Assembly: GCA_027924585.1 (NCBI GenBank)
Contig: BSBM01000096.1
Location: 124,001 to 188,000 of the forward strand
From: Larix kaempferi
Lineage: Eukaryota > Streptophyta > Pinopsida > Pinales > Pinaceae
Direction: 5' to 3'
DNA length: 64,000 bases
A program made the translations under genes and the position numbers. The notes under the pieces are model-generated. The model worked only from the letters and a program-made list of their open reading frames with translations, searched no databases and was not told the DNA's origin. This document shows, one piece after another, positions 24,714-35,480 of the stretch (positions within the stretch are counted from its first letter, which is position 1; every line of letters begins with the position of its first letter).

Positions 24714-24718
24714 GCCTT
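24714..24718. repeat. Target-site duplication of element H, left copy (GCCTT)
   Basis: GCCTT immediately before the LTR start TGTTATAGG. The same five bases follow the other LTR at 34702-34706. Confidence 0.95.
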
Positions 24719-25745
24719 TGTTATAGGTCAAATCTGCACTTCTCCGTCTGTGATCACGTTTAGTTGTTGATCACACAAAAGGACAACCTGGATTGAAGAG
24801 CATGATGACCCTAGATGATGAATGGCCTAGACATACCCCTCTGTAGTTGACAAAACCCTCTTTTTACCTATTTTTAAGGAAAAACGCTACCCTACAAGCA
24901 TGATAGTATCGTTTACCTCCAGAAATACTCTACTCCACTTCATTAAAGTAGTGTTTTCCTTCATAAATACTCTACTTTGCTTCAATAGAGTAGCGTATAG
25001 CCTCATAAATCTTGCAAACACTGGTTGTAAAGTAGGAAAGTTGCATGTTGAACGCTACTCCACTTAATAAAAGTAGTGTACACCTTAAAAAGTAATCAAA
25101 AATATATTAATTTGACAAATTGGGATTAGTTGAAGTTGGTTTTGCAACTTTCCCAACTTCCCAATCAAACTACCTCTCGATCCAAACTGCCTACCTTGTC
25201 CCATAAATACAAGGGGGATAGATGAGAGGGGTTACTCACAAAAGAGGAGAAACTATGCATTAAGGGTTGTTACGCTGGAGGAATTCCAAAGTTAGTTTGA
25301 AGAGCAAGAGCCCATGGTTTGGTTGCACAAGCACTCTGAATGATCAGGCATAAATTGTACTAATTATTTGCTTTTGACAATAAAGGTTGAAATGCCCTTC
25401 CCGTCCCAATCAAATGTCTAATGGATTGCATTCTTGTTTCGATTAAATGCTTGATTGTATTTGATGTCTAAATTGTATTTCAATTTCATCATTGTTATAT
25501 CAGTCAAGATACACTGAGGAAGGTATCTTTGTATTGCAGGTTCATCGAATGGAAGATCAAGTGGAGGATCGATCGAAGGAGCAAGCGGAAGCTAGGATCG
25601 AAATTCGTTAATAAGGTATGCCTCCAAGAACCTTGATCTCTTTCCTTTTGTAGAAGCCTATGTAATATGATCAATGTGTTTACCTGTCACCCCAGAAGTT
25701 GGTAGTGTCCCTCTCCTCGCTATAGGGTAGAATTCCCGAACAACA
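24719..25745 (+). repeat. Element H 5' LTR
   Basis: Starts TGTTATAGG and ends CCCGAACAACA. A TATA-like CCATAAATACAAGG lies near 25200. The 5' half carries a serial motif of about 45 bp (CCAGAAATACTCTACT-like) with short palindromic arms around GTAG/CTAC. The following AACTGCCGACTCCAATAGGG (25746-25765) sits where the primer-binding site belongs. I cannot assign its tRNA. Confidence 0.9.
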
Positions 25746-27810
25746 AACTGCCGACTCCAATAGGGACAGGTTGTTTTCTGTTCTAGGAGACTCATTTGAC
25801 TTTCCTTCCAGTACTTTTTGATCTTTTTGATCCTCTGAGAGGCTCTGTAGGTTATTGTAGCATGTTTCCATTTCTTGACTTACCTCAGTTTGAAGTTTTG
25901 AAGCCTGTTTTAAACCTTCTCTGGAAAAAACGTTGGTTTTCTATGCATACAGTAGCATTCATATCCTGAAAAACACTGGTTTTCCTTTACACAGTAGGGT
26001 ACACCTCCTGAAAAATGTTGGTTTTCCTTTACACAGTAGAGTACACCTCCAGAAAAACGTAGGTTTCTCTACAGCACAGTAGAGTATTTTCCTGTAAGTC
26101 TCTGTTTGTTTTTGGGATTTGATTTTTGCCTGTTTGGCTTGATTTCCAACCTTTGTTTTTACTTTCACAACTGATCCTTGATGTCTTTATTCCTTGGTTG
26201 AGTTTTTTTTGTCTCTCCTAAGTCCCATAGGTCATCTTTTATTTGCTTGAGTACTTTTGAGGTGCCTTGCTTGTTTGTGGCTCTTTTTGAAGACCATGCT
26301 TTGTTCCTTGTTGGACATAGCTGCACTTCTGTACCCTAGATGCTTGTTGCAGGTATACAAACCTTTGTTTTGTAGCATTTTTTGTTTGTGGCAAATCTAA
26401 GCATACTTTGACGGTGTCTTGGCCTTTGATTTAGGGTTTGACCCCAAGTTGGAGTTTTTAGGGTGTTTTTAAATTTTTTTGAGTCTAGACACTTCCTGAT
26501 TGCTTTGTCAGTTTCAATTTCAAGTAAGTTGAAGTCTTTTAGTTTGCTTCCATTTGGGTCTTTGTGATTGTAAGGTCATATTTGGTTCACTTGCCTACTG
26601 TTAGCTTGGCTTAGTGTTTTTAGGGTTCTTGATGCTTTGGAGCAACCTTTTAAGTTTTCCTTTCCATTTTAAAGCGTCTCTCATCCTTCTTTTCTTTCCA
26701 CTTTGTCTTCCAAGCCCAAAGTTTTTTTCCTTTTAAAAAACTTCATAGGACAAGTCTTTGTTGAGTAATCAAGTTGATTGTTGTGAACCTTAGAGTTTCT
26801 TTTCCTTACTTACATTGCTCTTTTAGGTCTTACTTGCTTCCATTTTCGAGTTCTTTTTCTTTTGCATATATCAGAAAAAGCAAAAAATGAGTTTGGTAGT
26901 TTAAAGTAGTAAGGATGATTATGATCATTTCGAATTAGTGTAGTTTACTTTGTCTTGAATTTGAAAAAGAAAAGAAAAAAGATATTTGTTTTGGTTTGCT
27001 TAAGCTTTCATTTTGGAAAGAGCATAAACGGAAAAAAGAAAAAGAGTCTTTTGTTGCTTTGAAAGTTATTTCTTTTGCACTATACTTTCTCAAACCATTT
27101 CCACACAATGCACTACCCCGTTGAGTAAAAAGTTTCCTTAAAAAGAATTTTAATAAAATAAATTAGAAACATTTTATTTTTAGGAATAGACAACACCAAC
27201 TAGCTTAGGCTAGAGTTTCGAGCTTAAAACACCTTAAACTGCTCGGAACTAGTTTCATTACGCAACAATCGTAGTACAACTTTCATTTAGGTAAACCCAT
27301 ATATATCAATTAACCCTGGGATGCTCTACTCAAACCAGAGTTAAGCACGAGGCCGTGGAAGATCAGAAATGTTGAGGATAACCCCCTCACTTTCCTTTTG
27401 ACCATAAACTAGAGTCGATTCGCATACGGGGGTCCTTTCAGACTTTGGGCTTTGCTACCCTGCCCATGCGTTTTGACTAGGTTGATGACTGTCCCCCCAG
27501 GATATTTCGTATGTATGGTAGCCTTAGTATCAGACCTTTAGGATCCTACACAGGTAGAGTGAGCGGTTATTCCCACTTCACCTAGTACAGGCGTGGAAGG
27601 TAACCCTCTGGAAGTACTCCCGGGAAAGCAGTTTGGTGATTCAAGCGCTTGCACCTAGTGGACCTCCGGTGGATGCCACAAAACTGACTATTAGTACTCT
27701 GTTAGTCTGTTCTGGGCCTTAATCATCCCAGAATTACTTCCGAGAGTATTTTCTATCCGTTTTATTGGTTTGATTACTTATTATTTTTTAGTGGTATGTT
27801 GTTTGCCCCT
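25746..27810 (+). other. Element H 5' leader
   Basis: About 2 kb before gag with no supported ORF. At 25921-26095 a unit of about 50-56 bp is repeated about four times (core GAAAAACRYTGGTTTTCC then CACAGTAGRGTA), related to the motif in the LTR. T-rich stretches follow. Around 27300-27720 the sequence is more balanced and resembles in style the leader of element E (45526-46200). Confidence 0.6.
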
Positions 27811-27859
27811 TAGTCTTAGTGGCCACTAGGTTTTTACTTAGTGTTTTTTTTTATATAAT

Positions 27860-29610
27860 TGTGGAATACCAACAGCTTCGTAGGTCTCAGAGGTTGCAAA
27901 ACCTTCCCCCACCCAGTGTGGAGCCACTACCGCCACCACAACGACAGAGGACTAACTCCAGTGGTCGTTTTGAATCTACTGGTGAAATAGAGGTTCTTGG
28001 TGAACCACAACCTAGAACCCCGGATTAACAAGTTTTTAAAACTGTTGAGGTTGAGGATATCACTTCTAGTGATTTTAACACTCCTTTTAACCCTCCTCTT
28101 ATTGGACTTAATGATCCGCTTCTGGTACCTGTTGGTTTCCATCAACCCGAGTATAGTGCATATTTTTTCATGCCTGGGCATATTATGAAAAACCCAGGAG
28201 ACGAACATGGAGTTCCACAGACTCCCACAATGGGTATGAATACAAGTATTGTAAACCCTCCTTCCACTGCTACACCGAGTTCGAGACAGACAACTTTTGT
28301 TTCAACTCCGTCCTTCAGTTTTAATGCTGATACGTTAGGCATGCCAAGCTCAACAGCTTTGACATCTGCCTCCACCCCTACTTTTCGACCCAGTAATATA
28401 GTGAATATCGTTCCACCTCCTGTGACTCAACAGTCATACCATATACCTAGTACTTGGATTTCCACACCCAATGTAGGGCCGAATGCCTCTGCAACTATGC
28501 CTGTCATGAGTACCATGACTGCATCGTCCACCTCAACTACCCCTGGTTTTAACACCTTTGCAGGTTACAATATGAATCAAAGTAATATACCTACAGGAAA
28601 TATCCCTTTTTCCTTGTTTTCTCGAAGAGGGGGTAATATTTTTAACCAACAATATGGCGAGGCTAACACCCAGCAATAGTGGATGAATACACAGGGTACC
28701 AACCCACTTTCATTTGGGTGGGGGAATTTTAACAACACTTTCACACAACAATAGATGGCTGGGGAAAATCCCTACCAACAGATGGATGGGGGCAACCCCT
28801 ACTAGCAGATGGATGGAGGCAACCCCTACCAGCAGATGGAAGGGGGAAATCCCTTCCAGCAGATGGTTGGGTGCAACCCCTACCAACAAATGGTTGGGGG
28901 AAACCCTAACTAGCAGTTTATGGGTCAAACGATGGGAGGTTCCCCCTTCATGACTCCAGCTCATCAAATGCCATCTTTTAGACCCCGTTTACCATTTCTG
29001 GCAACTCTGAATTTGCCATATCTTTCCAAGTTAACGAATGATCCGGTGTGACATAATGTTACGTGGCCACCAATTCCCACTAAACTACCTTCGGACATTC
29101 AAAAATTCAAAGGTAAAACTGGTGAGGATCCTGGTGATCATGTTACCACTTTTCATCTCTAGTGTTCTTCGAACTCATTGAACGAAGATTCCGTTAGGTT
29201 GATACTTTTTCAAAGAACCTTAACCGGTGCTGTAGCCAAATGGTACATTGAGTTACCTGCAGCCACCTTTTTTAACTTTCGGGATCTTGCCGTAGTCTTT
29301 TTGAACCACTTCCAGCTTCCTGTTCGGTACGATGCCGGAACAGATCTTTTGTCTACTTTTAGACAAAACAAAGCCACCCATTTATCTAATCACATTCAGG
29401 AATGGAGAAGACGGAAGAGGCTCATTAAGGCCAATATCCCCCCATAATTCTTATTAGACTGGTATCTGAAATCACTCCTTCCTTATGTTTCTAAGGAAGT
29501 CGCTACTTCTAGGGTGTCATCGGAAGAAGAAGCCATTCTAAGGATCCAGCAACTAGACTTGGTTTACACTCAGTATGGGATCCTTTACAAGATCATACCT
29601 GATGCACCAT
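27860..29610 (+). pseudogene. Element H Gag
   Basis: The N-terminal part (27860-28680) is Pro/Ser/Thr-rich. At 28760-28920 lies a tandem peptide repeat, GGNPYQQM-like, about seven copies. The conserved gag core follows from WPPIPTKLPSDIQKF (29062) through LILFQRTLTGAVAKWYIELP and FLNHFQLPVRYDAGTDLLSTF to IQQLDLVYTQYGILYKIIPD (29600). Stops occur in the repeats, after FHL (about 29161), after NIPP (29445) and after PDAP. The core corresponds to element E 43759-43200. Gag would form particles and package RNA. Confidence 0.85.
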
Positions 29611-30385
29611 GATCAAACATTGATCTAGGTAGACCAAAACCTAGATCACATGATGACGGCACAGTAGGTTCAATTGATTCTATAGCCTTCAAAGCATTGA
29701 CTAAACAGGTTCATGCCTTATAAGTCAAATAATCGACTATATAAATGACTTTCCTCACAACCTCTCCTACTACTGAATCTGTACAACAGGTTCAGACTAA
29801 TCAAAAGGGCCCTTGGCAGCCCAACAATAAAAAGAAGGGCAAGAAAGGAGAGGGGAACCAATAGACGTGCAAAAACAAAGAAAATGCCGAGGAGGGTAAT
29901 AGAGAAAAGAAGAAGGTCAAGTTCCCTTGCAAGCTTTGTAAGAAGGACCACCTCACTCACCAATGCCCTCTAATCGAAGAAGCCCAGAAGCTACTTCAAG
30001 AAAAGAAACATGTCATCCTTAAAGATCCATTCCCAAAGGGGCAGGGATCAGCTTCTGGCACCACCCATGCTTCAGTTGATCAAACTTTTATTAATACGGT
30101 TAACTCGGATGCTCTTTTACAAACGCGGGCAAGAAATTATACCTCGGATTGGCAGAATAAGGATAAATATGTTCCTCAATCTTCCACTCCTCTCCACATT
30201 CCTATGGACCCACGGCCCAAGATCCTGAAAGGTGTCTTGAAACGGGCTTGGCACAATCCCAACGCACGGGCTACTGCCAACTATAGTGTGGTTGAAGATC
30301 TAGCCCAGACCCCTTATGCTATGTCAGCCTTAGAAGTCTTGCAAAGTTTTCCATTACAACGAAATGCACTTCTGGTAGCGATTTG
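29611..30385 (+). pseudogene. Element H Gag C-terminus with zinc knuckle
   Basis: A basic Lys/Gln-rich stretch (NKKKGKKG) leads to one knuckle, CKLCKKDHLTHQC (29928-29966, CX2CX3HX4C), then the segment up to AHNPNARATANYSVVEDL-like sequence (RAWHNPNARATANYSV) and SALEVLQSFPLQRNALL, which precedes the protease. The knuckle spacing is the same as in E and F, which supports common descent. Several stops. Confidence 0.75.
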
Positions 30386-30389
30386 AAGT

Positions 30390-30843
30390 ATGGAATCATC
30401 CAACATGATTGCATGTTTTGATATGTCTGATATCAAATACTGGTTGCCGTACCATGTTTCCCTTCAGATAGAGGTAGCTCATGGTCCTATGACCATGAGA
30501 AAAGTTGTCGTAGATGAGGGCGCGTCTATGTGCGTAATGTCATATTTCTTGTTGGAAAGCTTTGGGTTCTCCCGAGTTAGCCCCCTCTAACACACTGCTT
30601 ACTGCCTTCGATGGTAGGACTTTCCGTCCACACGGAGTTCTACCATCATTTGAAATTACACTTGCCGGCAAGACAGTTGCTATAGAGATTGAAGTTCTGG
30701 ATGCTTCGCTTGATTACAATATGTTGTTAGGAAGGAGCTGGACATATGCCATGCGAGCCATTGCATCGTCAGTTTTTCGAGTTGTTATGTTCCCCCACGA
30801 AGGAAAGATCGTCACGGTCGATCAACTTTCGTTCTCTCGGTGA
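30390..30843 (+). pseudogene. Element H aspartic protease
   Basis: Active-site box KVVVDEGASMCVMSYF (DEGAS at 30513-30527) and second half LDYNMLLGRSWTYAMRAIAS with VVMFPHEGKIVTVDQLS. DEGAS and DYNxLLGR are typical of Tat-like plant Ty3/gypsy proteases. A one-base frame change lies at about 30562-30590 and a stop follows SFSR. This is the last enzyme encoded by H. Confidence 0.85.
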
Positions 30844-31593
30844 AACAACCAGACTTCATCGGAATCCACTATTCCTTTAGTTGATCAATCTGCCCCAGTA
30901 AACGAGAGTTTAGGAGCAGGGCTTTACAGGTCATTAATAGGCACTTTTGACCTACCCTCTCTCGTTCTTTTTATGCGCTCTGATGAAGGTACATCTACTG
31001 AAACTTTCATGGTCGGTTTAAGGATTGATCTGTGGATCCTTCCTACTGTATCAGAACAATCAGTGCCTTTATCCATTGCAGAAGTAGCATACATGGAAGT
31101 ACAGCATGCTGCAATGGAACATATCGTGACTCCGCTAGTATTTTCCGAGTCGGATATGGACCATGCTTCTGCATGGTCAATGGACTCTACTCTCTTTCCT
31201 TATAGTTTAGACACAGTTTTTCGTTCTGACGAAACATTTTTTGAAGCTATGATAGGCCTGAGACGCCCTTGGGAACATCTACACCCCAAGACCTATTTAC
31301 TTCTTGTTCTAAACTTGATAGAGAGAGGTCAGTTCCCTTTGAGACCCAGTGAGAATGCTGATTGGTCCTCTGTCCTTTCCACTTCACAAGTTGTTTTTAC
31401 CGAAGGAAATAGGATGAGTACAGTGAGAACCATCCCCATCAACATTCCCACTAAACCTGGGGTCACAGAACATATCTTTATTGGAGCAGACTGTTATCTT
31501 GATGAGATCATTCCTTACACCAATATGTTTAATGATTTCTGTGACATCTTTTCCTGGTCTCATGAGGAGATTATAGGCATCAACCCTACTTGA
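30844..31593 (+). pseudogene. Element H pre-RT linker, ends before RT
   Basis: 250 codons, one main open stretch (30973-31593), homologous to F 48780-49430: FRSDETFFEAMIGLRRPWEHL here against FHSDESVMEVMNVDDCSWDDL in F. It ends DIFSWSHEEIIGINPT then stop, exactly where F continues into RT (DVFSWSYEEMPRIDPVIVSH). No RT, RNase H or integrase follows. Confidence 0.8.
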
Positions 31594-32500
31594 AGGAGAT
31601 TTCTGAACAATCTTCCACCTTTCCTTCGAGCTCGTTAAAAACAGTAAGGAACTTACAAGCATTCTTCCACCTTCACTTCGAGCTCATTAAAAACAGTAAG
31701 GAGACTACAAGCATTCTTCCATCTCCCCTTTGAGCTCGTTAAAAATAGTAAGGAGGTCACAAGTTTACTTTTTTGGGCTCGTTAAAACATTATGAAAAAA
31801 TATTTATAGAGTTCTTTCACGCTGTTGTTAGACTCTTTAAATATGACAAGATTGCTGAGTATAGTTGTCATTTCAGACTCGTTAAAGGATTTGAAGCAAC
31901 ATCTGCTTAAGTATAAGTTTAACCCTTTTCCGGACTTTTGCGGATTACTTATGAAAAAGGAATACTCTAGTCATCTATGGCTAGAACAATTCTTCTTCCA
32001 TTGTTTTAGACTTTTTCGGGGGAGGAGACTAACTTTACGAAAAGGACCTTTTGGAGCCTTCTTTAGGGTTTTCAGGCTCTCGAAACATGAAAACATCAAG
32101 CGACCATTCACCTACTCGGGCTCGATGTGAAATCCACGAGAGGGTAAATAGAGGATTGTTTAAGTTTTTTAGACTCTATAAACAGGAAAACACCGATGAC
32201 AATTAACCTACTTGGGCTCGATATTAAAATCCACGAGTAGGTGAATGGAGTTATTGTTTAAGTTTTTCAGACTCCTTAAAATTGAAAACACCCGCGAGCA
32301 AGAACAGATCTCGACTCGATATTAAAATCCAGAGATTAGTACTATAGAGTAATCTTCTATCTCTTCTTCGAACTCTGTAAACAATGAAGAAGGTCCTGAG
32401 TCTTCCTCCCATGGGCTCGTTAAACTCTTTACATGGTTGGATCTATTGAGTTTTCATTCTTTCTTGGACTCATTAAAACAACAAGAAAGGTATTCTTTTA
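31594..32500 (+). repeat. Element H array of hairpins with conserved loop
   Basis: About fifteen short stem-loops, one per 50-60 bases. The loop carries a GACTCGTTAAAA-like core. Arms seen by eye: TTCCTT/AAGGAA (31621-31626, 31646-31651), GTTTTCA/TGAAAAC (32068-32074, 32088-32094), ACCTACTTG/CGAGTAGGT (32206-32214, 32234-32242), TTTTCA/TGAAAA (32264-32269, 32283-32288), CTTCTTC/GAAGAAG (32363-32369, 32386-32392), CCATG/CATGG (32409-32413, 32432-32436), CTTTCTTG/CAAGAAAG (32459-32466, 32482-32489). Arms differ between units but pair within each. Some units are weaker. Confidence 0.85.
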
Positions 32501-33674
32501 TCTAAAAATAATAAGGGATAAGAAGGGTATATCACATATTACAGTTTCAAAGGCAGTTCAGTCAGTCCTATCCTTGAACAAAGCACCTATTTGAGTCTAT
32601 CATTTCAATTGGGTTTAGTTTTTGACCTTAGGGTGAACCTGATCTCGAAGTTGTTTACTCCCCTAGTTGGTTATTCTTCCAACCATATGGAGGGTCTGCT
32701 AATGTCTCCTACATTGCAGGCTTATATCACTTCCCCATCATGTTGAAAAATTCCTAAGTCACTTTGTGTCGTGCTCACTGTTCAAGGATACACCCTGTGT
32801 CGGCCATTCTATAGTTTACCTTGACCTCATGTGTCGGCCATCCTAGTGTCAGTCTTGTTACTTGTACTACTCCACATCAACTCATACCATTTGAGTGTTC
32901 CTCGTGTCGGATGATGGAGGATGCCTTAAGGACTCCCTTCCAACGTACTTCTTCCCATCGACATCAACTCATTTTGTTCTGGGAATGAAGTTTAGAGTTT
33001 CGGTTAGTACCTTGAGGATTGCAGTCACCAGTGGCAATCTCTCTCGCTGTTGAATTATGAGAATATATCAATGTCTCTTACTTGATAGGTTCCTCAAGTG
33101 TTCGACGTCAAGTCCACTTATTCACACTTGTTGGATCGTACTAGGTACCTTGGGCCCCATTATCATTATCGGTGGAAGCCCTCGCGTTTGTTAACGGTAT
33201 ACATCAATGACCGGTAATCAAACGATACCCCCCATGTTCGACTTTCAACTCATTTATTCACATGGTCAAGGTCTGTACCTTGGGTTGTTTGGATGAAGAC
33301 CTTGGGATTTTGGTAGCATTACCTCACTATGTTATCACCCAAGCTGTGCAAGACTGAGCCTTACTCATTTTTTGGCTCTCCATGACACATAGATCCATTT
33401 TGTTGTTATGGCTATGATCTCTCATTCTGACATGGATCCACACTTGTATTTCAGTGGCCATGCTATATATACATCTCCTAGTTTTGTATCGGAGATCATG
33501 TTGTATCATGCTACACATATATTTGATGTCAAGATTGTAATTGATCGATGACCTTGATCGTTATTTTAGGTACTTTTGTGACTTGGTTCTGTGCTTTCTT
33601 TCTCCTCCGCTGACTTGGAATTATAATGTATTTTGGTCATCGTTTCCCTCTGACCTCACACATTAGGGGGAATC
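32501..33674 (+). other. Element H 3' untranslated region
   Basis: No supported gene. It contains partial direct repeats of a GTGTCGGCCAT motif (about 32799 and 32835) and ends with the polypurine tract TTAGGGGGAATC abutting the 3' LTR. Confidence 0.7.
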
Positions 33675-34701
33675 TGTTATAGGTCAAATCTGCACTTCTC
33701 CGTCCATGATCACATTTAGCTGTTTATCACACAAAAGGACAACTTAGATTGAAGAGCATGATGACCCTAGATGATGAATGGCCTAGACTTACCCCTCTCC
33801 AGTTGACAAAACCCTTTTTTTACCTATTTTTAAGGAAAAATGATACCCTACAAGAATGATAGTAGCGTTTACCTCTAGAAATACTCTACTCCACTTTATT
33901 AAAGTAGTGTTTTCCCTTAGAAATACTCTACTTTGCTTCAATAGAGTAGCGTACAGCCTCAGAAATCTTGCAAATGCTGGTTGTAAAGTAGGGAAGTTGC
34001 ATGTTGAACGCTATTCCACTTAATAAAAGTAGCGTACACCTTAAAAAGTAATAAAAAATATATTAATTTGACGAATTGGGATTATTTGAAGTTGGTTTTG
34101 CAACTTCCCCAACTTCCCAATCAAACTACCTCTCGATCCAAAATGCCTACCTTGTCCCATAAATACAAGGGGGATAGATGAGAGGGGTTACTCACAAAAG
34201 AGGAGAAACTATGCATTAAGGGTTGTTACGTTGGAGGAATTCCAAAGTTAGTGTGAAGAGAAGGAGCCCAGGGTCTGGTTGCACAAGAAATCTGAATGAT
34301 CAGGTATAAATTGTACTGATTATTTGCTTTTGACAATAAAGGTTGAAATGCCCTTCCCGTCCCAATCAAATGTCTAATGGATTGCATGTTTGTTTGGATT
34401 AAATTCTTGATTGTATTTGATGTCTAAATTGTATTTCAATTTCATCATTGTTATATCAGTCAAGATACACCGAGGAATGTATATTTGTATTGTAGGTTCA
34501 TCGAACGGAAGATCAAGTGGAGGATCGATCGAAGAAGAAAGCAAAATCTAGGATCGAACTTTGTTAATAAGGTATGCCTCCAAGAACCTTGATCTCTTTC
34601 CTTTTATAGAACCCTATGTAATATGATCAATGTGTTTACCTATCACCCCAGAAGTTGGTAGTGTCCCTCTCCTCGCTATAGGGTAGAATTCCCAAACAAC
34701 A
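33675..34701 (+). repeat. Element H 3' LTR
   Basis: 1,027 bp, same length as the 5' LTR, same TGTTATAGG start and ACAACA end. Followed by GCCTT (34702-34706). Confidence 0.95.
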
Positions 34702-34706
34702 GCCTT
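34702..34706. repeat. Target-site duplication of element H, right copy (GCCTT)
   Basis: The sequence then continues CAATGCTTCTTCC, the continuation of element B as shown by element A at about 4065 (GCCTTCAATGCTTCCGC). Confidence 0.95.
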
Positions 34707-35480
34707 CAATGCTTCTTCCAACTCCAGCAGGCACTGTGGTTCCGATACTTTTTCTTCAAATTCAACAATGGAAATTGCTAAGTTGGGTATTCCTTCATAT
34801 GTCGGCAGGTCACATATTTCTGTCGATACCCATCTCAATGACTGAGTGATTCGTGCACATCTTCTGAAAGATACCTCATGCAACCGGTTCTTCCATCTTT
34901 CTAGAGCTTCGTCGGAGTCTGATGACACCGAACTGGTATTTCACCACCCAAAATATCCATCAGTGGTGGGATTGACATGATCTTCAGAAACATTGTATAC
35001 GTTGTCCCATCCTTATGTGAGCTTATTTCTCAATTGTTCGACATATCTTTTCCCTTCCTGTAGGTTGAGAGGATAAATTACCCTCATGTCGTTGTTCTCA
35101 AAAGACATTGTCCTCTTCTTGAAGTTGATAACATACAGGTTTTCCATCACCCAATCTATCCCCAACAGCACAGGATATTGGTTGGTATTGTCTACTATCT
35201 CTATTACGTCGAAATCTATGTACGTATTCATGTCTTCTATTTCTATAGGTAGGTGAGGCAGTCGACCAATTGGTGTCACTTTGATCTAGTTTTCCAATTG
35301 AAGCTATACAGGGGACCATATCATCTTGGCTTCCCCATCATTTACCACATCTGCTTGGTTAGGATATTCACATCTGAACCTAAATCCAAAATTATGGAAT
35401 CGACGTCATATGCACCAATTTGGGCATTCATTCTCATTTCCCTTCTCGTTTCCCTCTTATGCAACCGATTGACTGTCTGA
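34707..35480 (-). pseudogene. Element B aspartic protease and linker upstream of H
   Basis: Homologous to element A 4100-5000. The active-site box reads SIILDLGSDVNILTKQMW (DLGSD at 35386-35372). The second half ends YPVLLGIDWVMENLYVINF (about 35160-35105). The downstream piece 34928-34707 (SSDSDEALERWKNRLHEV) matches A 4300-4230 (DSDDAFKHWQNRMHEV). Broken by stops and a frameshift at about 35320. Confidence 0.8.

Larger units (their letters stand above)
24719..34701 (+). mobile_element. Element H, gag-protease retrotransposon without RT/integrase
   Basis: A 9,983-bp insertion with two LTRs of equal length (1,027 bp), a GCCTT duplication and plus orientation. It encodes Gag and a DEGAS protease, then stops at the point where RT should begin. 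The remaining 2 kb is a hairpin array and non-coding DNA before a G-rich polypurine tract (TTAGGGGGAATC, 33663-33674). It is therefore non-autonomous and would need enzymes in trans. Partial by-eye comparison gives about 5-7 percent LTR divergence, so it is older than the copia element. It is nested in element B. Confidence 0.95.

Noticed and set aside
31594-32500. CRISPR-like array
   Set aside because: Units are evenly spaced, but the arms form stems within units, there are no constant direct repeats with unique spacers, and the context is a plant retrotransposon.
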